NCBI GenBank assembly: GCA_016210705.1
Contig: JACQTR010000154.1
Span: forward strand, 1 to 6,695
Direction: 5' to 3'
Source: Chloroflexota bacterium
GTDB taxonomy: Bacteria > Chloroflexota > Dehalococcoidia > JACQTR01
Length of the DNA: 6,695 nucleotides
The position numbers were made by a program, and so were the translations under genes. Each line of letters starts with the position of its first letter. The stretch's first letter is position 1. A model generated the notes under the pieces. It made no database searches. It worked only from the letters and a program-made list of their open reading frames with translations, and was not told the DNA's origin. Below, one piece after another: positions 1 to 6,695 of the stretch.

Positions 1-2
1 AG

Positions 3-1223
3 GATGGGTTGGTCAGTGGCACTGGAGAGAAGCTACGGGTGGTTTATCCTGGGATACTCAGCCGAAGCGGGCCGGATTTTAGAGACTCCGTTGTGACCAC
101 CGACAGTGGGCGATGGCTGAAGGGTGATGTTGAGGTCCACCTTCGCTCCAGCCAATGGCAGGCCCATGGCCACCATCGGGACCCCGCTTACAACGGGGTA
201 GTGCTCCATTTAGTTTTCTGGGACGACGAAGGTAAGGCCGCCCTCTTGGAGAACGGGGAAAGGGTCCCAGTGCTGGTCGTGGCGAAGAGTTGGGAGGTGG
301 GAGATGAACCTTTGCCGGGAGGTTTGCCCTGTCAAGCTAGAGCTGAGGATGATGAGGCCTTGGGACGAATTTTAGATGAGGCTGGGGTGGAACGTTTTTA
401 TGGGCAGGTAACCCATTTGGAGCAGGATATGGCGGCAAAGGAGCCCTCTCGAGTGCTTTACGAAGGGCTTATGGTGGCCTTAGGTTATTCTCAAAACAAA
501 GAGGCCTTTATGGAACTAGCACAACGGTTGCCCCTGGGGTTATTGGAGACCCTGGTTAAGGATAAGCCCCCGCCGCAGCGGGTTCTGATCCTTCAGGCCC
601 TTCTTTTGGGCACTGCCGGTCTTCTCTTGGCCTCAGTTGTGGGAATGGAGTGGAGGCAGTTGAGAGAGGCATGGCAAACCTATGGCGGTGGGGAGTCCAT
701 GTCGCAGCGGCGGTGGCGTATAGCTGGGGTTAGGCCCACTAACCGGCCCCAGCGCCGCCTGTTGGGGATGGGCTATCTTTTAGCTCGCTCCCTAGGGAAG
801 GGCTTAGTGGGGACCCTTATGGAACTCCTGGATCGGGCCTCGACGCCACGCTCTCTGGCAGAAGGGTTAAAGGTGATAGCCTCTGGCTCTGAGAGGGAGC
901 CAGCCCTCATCGGCTGGGGGCGGGCTGCGGCCATGGTGGTTAACGTGGTATTACCTTTCGCCGCGGCCTGGGCTAGGCTTACTTCCCAGAGCTCTTTGGC
1001 CAGACAGGCTGAAATAGTTTATCGGCGTCATCCGCTGTTGGAGGAAAACGAAGTAACCCATCATATGAGGAACCAGTTGGGTTTAGGGAGAGGCATTATA
1101 AGGACGGCTTGTCGTCAACAAGGGCTACTTCATCTCTACAAAGTTTTTTGTAGCCAAGGTAGTTGCCTCCGTTGTCCCTTATCGGGACGGTCATCTGAGC
1201 ATAAGATTCGGGGCAACGTCTAG
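3..1223 (+). CDS. DUF2851 family protein, 5'-truncated by the window edge
   Basis: Function is unknown; I recognise the DUF2851 family from its motifs. Counting from the first possible start (TTG at 9), GPDF lies at residues 21-24, [12 protein letters not shown] at 39-50, the [15 protein letters not shown] block at 53-67 and [17 protein letters not shown] at 151-167. The C-terminal end has the family-style segment [10 protein letters not shown] followed by a Cys cluster (Cys368, 381, 386, 389), which could bind a metal or an Fe-S centre (inference). The frame is open to the left edge (GAT GGG before the TTG). Family members usually have some 20 or more residues before this point, so the TTG is probably not the true start and the gene begins outside the window. 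The 3' end overlaps the convergent tsaD by 33 bases. The family assignment is firm; no biochemical role can be given. Confidence 0.85.
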   Translation, partial: DGLVSGTGEKLRVVYPGILSRSGPDFRDSVVTTDSGRWLKGDVEVHLRSSQWQAHGHHRDPAYNGVVLHLVFWDDEGKAALLENGERVPVLVVAKSWEVGDEPLPGGLPCQARAEDDEALGRILDEAGVERFYGQVTHLEQDMAAKEPSRVLYEGLMVALGYSQNKEAFMELAQRLPLGLLETLVKDKPPPQRVLILQALLLGTAGLLLASVVGMEWRQLREAWQTYGGGESMSQRRWRIAGVRPTNRPQRRLLGMGYLLARSLGKGLVGTLMELLDRASTPRSLAEGLKVIASGSEREPALIGWGRAAAMVVNVVLPFAAAWARLTSQSSLARQAEIVYRRHPLLEENEVTHHMRNQLGLGRGIIRTACRQQGLLHLYKVFCSQGSCLRCPLSGRSSEHKIRGNV

Positions 1224-2171
1224 ATCCCATCCGGCGATCTGGCCAGCTTTTAAATGGAAATAGCCGCAAGCAGCGATCATAGCGGCGTTGTCAGTGCATA
1301 GGGCAGGGCTGGGGCAGCGGACAGGGATAGGAGAATGAGAGGCCATGTGGCGACGGAGGGTTTCGTTAGTGGCCACGCCGCCGGCTAGAAGAATCTCCTT
1401 TACCCGATGTTTCTTGGCCGCGGCCACGGTTTTGGTGACCAGGACGTCCACCACCGCCTCTTGAAAACTGGCGGCCAAGATGGCTGCCTTTGGTTCCGCT
1501 TTCTGGATAAGGCGGAGGACCGCCGTCTTTAGGCCGCTGAAGCTGAAGTCGTCGCTTCCCTTAAGCCAAGCTCGAGGTAGGGTGATGGGGACGGTAGTCA
1601 CCGTTCGGGCTGCGGTCTCGATGACGGGACCACCGGGATAGCCCAACCCCAGGAGTCGAGCCACTTTATCGAAGGCCTCCCCAGCGGCATCATCTCGGGT
1701 TCGCCCCAGGGGTTGGTATTGACCATGGCCCCTCATAACGACCAATTCGGTGTGGCCTCCCGATGCGATAAGGCAGAGGGCAGGGAAGGCCGGAGGATTA
1801 TTTCCTTCTAGCCAGTGGGCGTAGATATGCCCCTCTAGATGGTTGATCCCGATGAGAGGGAGGTGGCGAGCTAAGGCTATGGCCTTGGCCAGATTGACTC
1901 CCACCAGAAGGGAGCCCACCAGACCTGGGCCCACGGTAACGGCTATCGCTGCCAACTCCGACCAGGAAATCTGGGCCTGGCTCAGAGTCTCCTGGATGGT
2001 GGTGACGAAGGCGATGAGGTGCTGCCGGGAGGCTACCTCGGGGACTATGCCCCCATACCGGGCGTGGATTTCCACTTGTGAGGCCACTATGTTGGACAGG
2101 ATACGGGTGCCATCGGCCACCACTGCAGCGCTGGTCTCATCGCAAGAGGACTCTATTCCTAGTATATTCAT
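1191..2171 (-). CDS. tsaD: tRNA N6-adenosine threonylcarbamoyltransferase TsaD
   Basis: TsaD transfers the threonylcarbamoyl group from threonylcarbamoyl-AMP to A37 of ANN-decoding tRNAs in the cytoplasm, working with TsaB and TsaE (not in this window). The 326 residues are close to usual family length and all landmark motifs are present: IESSCDETS (6-14), [12 protein letters not shown] (40-51), [11 protein letters not shown] (81-91), metal-binding HLEGH (111-115), ASGGHTEL (136-143), [13 protein letters not shown] (160-172), [10 protein letters not shown] (209-218), [10 protein letters not shown] (264-273) and CTDNAAMIA (292-300). His111, His115 and Asp294 are the expected metal ligands. The ATG gives the canonical N-terminus MNILGIESS. 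It begins 3 bases after the nitroreductase stop with no strong Shine-Dalgarno, so translation is probably coupled. It looks complete, and its 3' end overlaps the convergent DUF2851 gene by 33 bases. Confidence 0.97.
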   Translation of the reverse strand: MNILGIESSCDETSAAVVADGTRILSNIVASQVEIHARYGGIVPEVASRQHLIAFVTTIQETLSQAQISWSELAAIAVTVGPGLVGSLLVGVNLAKAIALARHLPLIGINHLEGHIYAHWLEGNNPPAFPALCLIASGGHTELVVMRGHGQYQPLGRTRDDAAGEAFDKVARLLGLGYPGGPVIETAARTVTTVPITLPRAWLKGSDDFSFSGLKTAVLRLIQKAEPKAAILAASFQEAVVDVLVTKTVAAAKKHRVKEILLAGGVATNETLRRHMASHSPIPVRCPSPALCTDNAAMIAACGYFHLKAGQIAGWDLDVAPNLMLR

Positions 2172-2174
2172 GAC

Positions 2175-2777
2175 TCAATCAACGAAGGTGCTGATCTCGT
2201 CCAGGTCCTTCCTGGGCAAGGGTCGGGGTTGGTGGGCCGCTACCCCTAGGGAAGCCAGTCCCAGTAACATCCAGGGCTTTTCCACCCCCAGCATGGCCTC
2301 CAACTCGGGTCCAGCGAAATCCACCGGGGCCGTAGCCCAGGCAGAGCCGTAGCCTAAAGCGGTGGCGGCCAACAATATATAGGCTACGGCCATGCTTACG
2401 CCCTGCAGGCCGGAATCGAAGGCTTGGAGGCCTTGGAGCTCCGGTCTGCCTACGGGCCAGGGTTGGGTGAGGACGGCGATTACCACTGGGGCTTGGCCAA
2501 AGTAGTTGGCGTAAAAGCGCATCTCTTCGATTCGCCTCCGGCGCACCTCATCGGTCTCTAATTGGATACGAGTATCCATCATAGCGTTGACCATTTCCTG
2601 GAGTTGCTTTTTGAACTCCGGGTTGCGGATGACGATGAAGTGCCAAGGCTGTTCGTTTTTTGGGCTAGGGGCCAGGCGAGCCGCCTCTAGGATAGCTTTA
2701 AGGTCCTCCTCTTTTACAGTATCGGAGGTGAAGCGACGGATGCTGCGGCGACGGCGGACTACTTCAAAAAAGTCCAT
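2175..2777 (-). CDS. Nitroreductase family protein (FMN-dependent)
   Basis: A 200-residue nitroreductase-fold flavoprotein, normally a homodimer using FMN and NAD(P)H in the cytoplasm; the substrate cannot be told from sequence. FMN-contact motifs are visible: RRSIRRF near residues 10-16 and LAPSPKNEQPWHF near 35-47. The central helix GLQGVSMAVAYILLAATALG spans about 123-142, followed by GYGSAW (143-148). The C-terminal LLGLASLGVAAHQPRP corresponds to the usual 'lGyP..p..RkplxE' end, with RKDLDEI following it. The ATG at 2777 is preceded by a perfect AAGGAGG. The ORF starts 14 bases before the upstream peptidase ends and stops 3 bases before tsaD, so it is an internal operon gene. Family members include nitro- and quinone reductases, FMN-recycling enzymes and BluB-like proteins; nothing here points to BluB. 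Confidence 0.9.
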   Translation of the reverse strand: MDFFEVVRRRRSIRRFTSDTVKEEDLKAILEAARLAPSPKNEQPWHFIVIRNPEFKKQLQEMVNAMMDTRIQLETDEVRRRRIEEMRFYANYFGQAPVVIAVLTQPWPVGRPELQGLQAFDSGLQGVSMAVAYILLAATALGYGSAWATAPVDFAGPELEAMLGVEKPWMLLGLASLGVAAHQPRPLPRKDLDEISTFVD

Positions 2778-4605
2778 TTCTAGCCTCCTTGGTGGCGGTT
2801 AGAAAAACCCAAGTGACTAAAGTGGTCAAGACGAGACCTCCTAAAAGGGCATAACCCCAGGGGCTGTAGCTATTGGTTCTCCCAGGGGATACTCCATCAC
2901 TGACTTTGGCTATAGAAGGTGAAGGCGTTGCCGTTGGGGAAGGGTAGGTGGGTGACACATTAACTAGGTAGGCCCTTTCCGCCCTGCGCCCTTGAAGGTC
3001 TCTGACAACTAGGGTCAACAGATGCTGCCCCGGGCTTAATTGGCGGCTGTCTAGGGTTAGTTTTTCGTTGCCGATAGCCAAAAGCTCATCGTCTACTAGG
3101 GCTTTTACCTCGATGATGGGACTATTGGCAAAGACGATGATGGGAACTGTCCCTGACCAAGGGTCTATTGGGTTGACTAGCTCAACCCGCAGCGGCTCGA
3201 CGGCTTGATAGCGGGTATAGGTGAAGAAGCGGCGGATAATGGGGTTTAAATTGGCCTCGGTATGGCTTTGTAGTAGGTCGAGGAGGGCAGGGCTGGTAGT
3301 TATGTTGCCCCCAAAAAGCCGAAGGTAGTCCTTCAAAGCCCTTTGGAGGCTCTCTTCCCCCATAGTTTGGTATACCTCCTCCCAAAATTGGGCGCCTCGA
3401 CGGTAAACTATAGCAAAATAATGGTCTTCGTTGGCAAAGTCGTAGATGCTGCTATCCACCGGCCTATCGTCGTAGATCTCCCTGGCTGACGCCAAGGGCC
3501 TGCTCACCACGCTTTGCCACCAGCCAGCAAACAGGTAAGGGTATTGGGTTCTTGCCCAATGCAAAGGAAGCCAGGTGGCGAGGGCCTCATCAAGCCATGG
3601 CTCATACACTTGGTCGTTGCCCACCAGACTGTAGAACCACTGATGAGCTATCTCATGGAGGATGAGATAATTAAGATAGCTCCCTTTGCTGCCCGACTGT
3701 TGGGAGGTGGCGCTGCTGATGAAGACAAGTTGGGGGTATTCCTGGCCCACTATGCTGGTACTGGGTGTGGACATCTCAGCGATAGCCAGAGAGGGATAGG
3801 GGTAGGGCTCCAGATAATCCGCCATCCAGAGCAGCATATCCTCGGCGGCCTCTAGGTAGGCCTCGCCCGCGGCTGTGTGTTCGGGTAGGTAGTAGGCGGT
3901 AACCTCTACCCCAGCCACCAGCCGGGATTGGATTTGGTAGCGTGGTGATATGGCCAATGCAAAATCCCTTACCCCTTGAGCCTCCAGGTTCCAGGTGTTC
4001 TCCTGGTGGCTAACTAGGTTGCCGGTATGGGCGACGGTTGCCGCTGAGGAGGTGGTCAGCGCAACTTTGTAATCGGCGACCTGAGTAAAAAAGGGATCGC
4101 CCATTTCGGTGTGAGGGTAGCGGGCCCAGCCTTCGGGGGCTCCCGCCAAGGCCAATCGAGGGCCGCGATAAGGGGCCAAGACGGGATACCAATTGCCCAG
4201 GGTGATAATTCTTTCGGCGACTCCATATCTTCCCCCCTGATGAGGTATTTGTAACTGGAAGGTAAGGGCAATGGTGGCAGACTTTCCTCGTGCCAGTATT
4301 TGAGGCAGGGGCACTTCTAGCACAGTATTCTCTTGTTGAGGAATGACCTTTATATCATTTACTCGGGCGTCGTAGAGGGTGAAGCCGCCATAGGCAGCAG
4401 AGTGGACTTGAAAAACGACGCTGGATAGAGGGTCAGGCGTATTGTTAGTGAAAAGGAGAGTTTCCTGAGCGTTGAGGGTGGCATTTTCCCAATCCAAGTA
4501 GGCGTCAATGGAATATTGCGGAGGAGTTTGGGCCCAGGCTGGAGCCGACATAACCGAAAAGGCTATGACCAACAAAGGGATGAACAGCCATCGCCAAACC
4601 TTCAT
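2764..4605 (-). CDS. Secreted, membrane-anchored M1-like zinc metallopeptidase
   Basis: A 613-residue protein with the gluzincin signature HEIAH (317-321) followed after 18 residues by the third zinc ligand Glu340 (WLDEALATW). The GQEYPQLVF segment (287-295) replaces the classic GAMEN substrate-amine motif, keeping Glu289. Tyr401 in YRRG fits the catalytic tyrosine of M1 enzymes. An N-terminal signal peptide (residues 1-25, cleavage predicted after APAWA) and a C-terminal hydrophobic helix at about 581-604 followed by a short tail with Lys and Arg place the catalytic part outside the membrane. Residues about 475-552 look like an Ig-like beta domain (SPGQHLLTLVVRD), then a Pro/Ser/Thr-rich linker. 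The likely role is an aminopeptidase on extracellular peptides (inference; substrate unknown). The ATG at 4605 has AGGTGA six bases upstream. It lies 32 bases after leuB and overlaps the nitroreductase start. Confidence 0.88.
   Translation of the reverse strand: MKVWRWLFIPLLVIAFSVMSAPAWAQTPPQYSIDAYLDWENATLNAQETLLFTNNTPDPLSSVVFQVHSAAYGGFTLYDARVNDIKVIPQQENTVLEVPLPQILARGKSATIALTFQLQIPHQGGRYGVAERIITLGNWYPVLAPYRGPRLALAGAPEGWARYPHTEMGDPFFTQVADYKVALTTSSAATVAHTGNLVSHQENTWNLEAQGVRDFALAISPRYQIQSRLVAGVEVTAYYLPEHTAAGEAYLEAAEDMLLWMADYLEPYPYPSLAIAEMSTPSTSIVGQEYPQLVFISSATSQQSGSKGSYLNYLILHEIAHQWFYSLVGNDQVYEPWLDEALATWLPLHWARTQYPYLFAGWWQSVVSRPLASAREIYDDRPVDSSIYDFANEDHYFAIVYRRGAQFWEEVYQTMGEESLQRALKDYLRLFGGNITTSPALLDLLQSHTEANLNPIIRRFFTYTRYQAVEPLRVELVNPIDPWSGTVPIIVFANSPIIEVKALVDDELLAIGNEKLTLDSRQLSPGQHLLTLVVRDLQGRRAERAYLVNVSPTYPSPTATPSPSIAKVSDGVSPGRTNSYSPWGYALLGGLVLTTLVTWVFLTATKEARNGLF
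2784..2790 (-). promoter_or_regulatory. Ribosome binding site of the nitroreductase gene
   Basis: The minus strand reads AAGGAGG, six bases before the ATG at 2777. The site lies inside the last codons of the peptidase gene, which overlaps the nitroreductase start by 14 bases, and it fixes the nitroreductase start. Confidence 0.8.
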
Positions 4606-4611
4606 TTAGCT

Positions 4612-4617
4612 TCACCT
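4612..4617 (-). promoter_or_regulatory. Ribosome binding site of the M1-like peptidase gene
   Basis: The minus strand reads AGGTGA, six bases before the ATG at 4605, within the 32-base spacer after leuB. It supports the chosen start, which also yields a complete signal peptide. Confidence 0.65.
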
Positions 4618-4637
4618 AGCTAGAATAGGGAAGTGCT

Positions 4638-5756
<1,119 letters not shown>

Positions 5757-5764
5757 ACAGCTAT

Positions 5765-5771
5765 ACCTCCT
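5765..5771 (-). promoter_or_regulatory. Ribosome binding site of leuB
   Basis: The minus strand reads AGGAGGT, eight bases before the leuB ATG at 5756. It decides the start against an open in-phase extension reaching back to the leuD stop. Confidence 0.8.
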
Positions 5772-5808
5772 GATTATCGCCCGCCCGGGGCTCTTGGGGT
5801 GCCACCTG

Positions 5809-5910
5809 TCAGCATCCCGGCTCCCCTGGGTGTCCGCAGCAGTCGCTGCCAGTGCGTATTTTGCGCCAGTTGTTGGCGATAAGAAGTCGAATTTTAGTGG
5901 GCCAAGGCAT
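5809..5910 (-). CDS. Small Cys-rich protein with C-terminal [10 protein letters not shown], unannotated-type sORF
   Basis: A 33-residue ORF (ATG at 5910, TGA at 5809-5811) in the 201-base gap between leuD and leuB. The N-terminal half, [16 protein letters not shown] (4-19), is basic and could form an amphipathic helix. The protein then ends in [10 protein letters not shown] (24-33), so Cys24, Cys25 and the terminal Cys33 could bind a metal or form a disulfide (inference). The Gly/Pro/Cys spacing looks selected rather than random, and I recall similar short proteins ending in CCGxxGxPGC in Chloroflexota, but cannot verify this. The ATG has no clear Shine-Dalgarno. An in-frame GTG at 5961, overlapping the leuD stop as GTGA and preceded by AAGG, would give 50 residues and coupled translation. 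A leader peptide for leuB is unlikely because no leucine codon run is present (only Leu9-Leu10). Function is unknown. Confidence 0.5.
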   Translation of the reverse strand: MPWPTKIRLLIANNWRKIRTGSDCCGHPGEPGC

Positions 5911-5957
5911 GGGCTGGCGCAGGTTAGTGAAAAATGCTCCGAGACCAGCCCTTCGGC

Positions 5958-6518
5958 TCACGATTTCGCCTTTTGAGCCTGGAGCCGACGCTTGGTGTAC
6001 TCCACTAGACCCCCGGCCTCGATAAGCTCTAGAACAAAGGGAGGGTAGGGCTTGGCCTGAAAGGTCAGCCCTCGAGTTAGGTTTTTGATCTGGCCGGTGG
6101 TCAAGTCCACCTCCAACTCATCGCCCTTTTCGGTGCCGGCCACGGCCTCATCGCTCTCTAGGATGGGAAGCCCCATGTTCATGGAGTTGCGATAAAAGAT
6201 GCGGGCGAAGCTCTGGGCGATGACGCAGGAGATGCCGACGGCCTTGATGGCGATGGGTGCGTGCTCTCGGGAGGAGCCGCAGCCAAAGTTGGTGGTGGCC
6301 ACGATGATGTCTCCTGGTTTCACCCGAAGCTGGAAACTGGGGTCTATGTCCTCCATGCAGTGGGGGGCCAGCTCCGCCGGCTCCGAGGTATAAAGGTAGC
6401 GGGCGGGAATGATGACGTCAGTATCTACGTTGGCGCCATATTTGTGGACGTAGCCTTTTAAGATCAATGCTTTTGCCTCCATTCGATAAGTAGTCCCGTT
6501 GTAGGAGGGCTTCGGCAT
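5958..6518 (-). CDS. leuD: 3-isopropylmalate dehydratase small subunit LeuD
   Basis: LeuD is the swivelling-domain subunit of isopropylmalate isomerase; with LeuC (which carries the 4Fe-4S cluster) it converts 2- to 3-isopropylmalate. Motifs, numbered from the Met at 6482, are [13 protein letters not shown] (18-30), [15 protein letters not shown] (66-80) and [17 protein letters not shown] (92-108). It is the short, archaeal-type LeuD of about 165-175 residues. I chose the ATG at 6518 (186 residues) because AGGAGG precedes it by five bases. The Met at 6482 (174 residues) gives a more family-like N-terminus but has no Shine-Dalgarno. The frame stays open upstream to an ATG at 6632 and on to the right edge, but that extension is Ser/Thr/Pro/Arg-rich and unlike LeuD. 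No recognisable leuC end is seen upstream. The small Cys-rich ORF and leuB follow. Confidence 0.93.
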   Translation of the reverse strand: MPKPSYNGTTYRMEAKALILKGYVHKYGANVDTDVIIPARYLYTSEPAELAPHCMEDIDPSFQLRVKPGDIIVATTNFGCGSSREHAPIAIKAVGISCVIAQSFARIFYRNSMNMGLPILESDEAVAGTEKGDELEVDLTTGQIKNLTRGLTFQAKPYPPFVLELIEAGGLVEYTKRRLQAQKAKS

Positions 6519-6695
6519 CAAAGCCTCCTGTGGGCGTGGAGTCTCGCAACTTGTAGACGGTGACAGTGAAGCGAGCGCTCGGTACGTGTCTATCGGCGCG
6601 AAGTGCGTCGTGAAGCTCGTCTTCCCATGCATACGGCAGGTCGATGTTCGAGTAGGAGGGATGGGACGAGATGGAGATACGCCAAAGTACAGAGA
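6519..6695 (-). other. Unassigned region upstream of leuD; possible 3' part of an unknown gene
   Basis: No protein family is recognised. One minus-strand frame (codons starting at 6693) is open from the edge and runs into leuD, stopping at 6418-6420 (91 codons). Its first 55 or so residues look protein-like, with mixed composition, for example [19 protein letters not shown], and codons ending mostly in G or C. After about 6520 the same frame is only the shadow of leuD, so a real gene with this stop would overlap leuD by about 100 bases. The leuD-phase frame is also open but has shadow-like composition; the third frame has a stop near 6591. None resembles the end of LeuC, which would be expected here. 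It may be an unknown gene's end, a rearrangement, or an assembly artefact near the contig edge. Confidence 0.3.
6524..6529 (-). promoter_or_regulatory. Ribosome binding site of leuD
   Basis: The minus strand reads AGGAGG, five bases before the ATG at 6518. It argues for this start over the Met at 6482 and against the longer start at 6632. In another frame a TGA overlaps the ATG (TGATG), the arrangement expected if an upstream gene once ended or still ends here. Confidence 0.7.

Noticed and set aside
9..11. TTG as the start codon of the DUF2851 gene
   Set aside because: The frame is open to the window edge and the protein starts in the middle of the expected N-terminal region (just before VVYPG and GPDF), so the real start is probably upstream.
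1222..1240. Inverted repeat AGATC/GATCT just past the DUF2851 stop as a terminator
   Set aside because: Weak AT-containing stem, 9-base loop, no T-run, and it lies inside the conserved coding end of tsaD.
1843..2352. A 169-codon plus-strand ORF
   Set aside because: It lies antisense to tsaD and the nitroreductase gene, both with full family motifs, and its Arg/Thr/Ser/Pro-rich composition is typical of a shadow frame.
5864..5878. Inverted repeat CGCCA/TGGCG with a 5-base loop in the leuD-leuB gap
   Set aside because: The 5-bp stem is short, there is no T-tract, and it falls inside the codons of the small ORF; likely chance.
5757..5957. An open frame in phase with leuB that could extend LeuB back to the leuD stop, or fuse the two proteins
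   Set aside because: The ATG at 5756 has a strong AGGAGGT and gives the canonical LeuB N-terminus; the 67 upstream codons look non-coding in this phase.
5930..5958. A small hairpin (AGCC/GGCT at 5947-5958) followed on the minus strand by five T, as a terminator after leuD
   Set aside because: The stem is only 4 base pairs and the T-run lies 12 bases away, so it does not meet the form of an intrinsic terminator.

Overview
The window looks like an ordinary piece of chromosome from a moderately GC-rich bacterium. The DUF2851 protein, the short archaeal-type LeuD, the style of LeuB and the anchored M1-type metallopeptidase together suggest Chloroflexota, perhaps Dehalococcoidia. That placement is inference from protein character; no marker gene here proves it. 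No rRNA, tRNA, CRISPR array, insertion sequence or convincing intrinsic terminator was seen.

Layout. The left edge holds a plus-strand DUF2851 gene, cut at its 5' end, whose 3' end overlaps the convergent tsaD. Everything else reads on the minus strand as one tightly packed series. In transcription order (right to left) it runs: an unassigned open stretch at the right edge, leuD, a 33-residue Cys-rich small ORF, leuB, a secreted membrane-anchored M1-like metallopeptidase, a nitroreductase-family protein, then tsaD. Junctions are 32 bases (leuB to peptidase), a 14-base overlap (peptidase to nitroreductase) and 3 bases (nitroreductase to tsaD). The one loose junction is the 201 bases between leuD and leuB, which hold the small ORF. 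Good Shine-Dalgarno sequences precede leuD, leuB, the peptidase and the nitroreductase.

Functions. LeuD (isopropylmalate isomerase small subunit) and LeuB (3-isopropylmalate dehydrogenase) perform consecutive steps of leucine synthesis. The large isomerase subunit LeuC, usually just upstream of LeuD, is not recognisable in the roughly 177 bases available. TsaD is the universal tRNA t6A37 threonylcarbamoyltransferase. The peptidase and nitroreductase have no obvious link to either pathway, so the cluster looks like a housekeeping operon of mixed function.

Two observations stand out. First, LeuB carries Arg-Arg (residues 295-296) where NAD-dependent family members have Asp-Ile, plus Tyr343; this pattern resembles NADP-dependent isocitrate dehydrogenases and suggests altered cofactor use. 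Second, the leuD-leuB gap encodes a short peptide ending in [10 protein letters not shown], a likely overlooked small protein.
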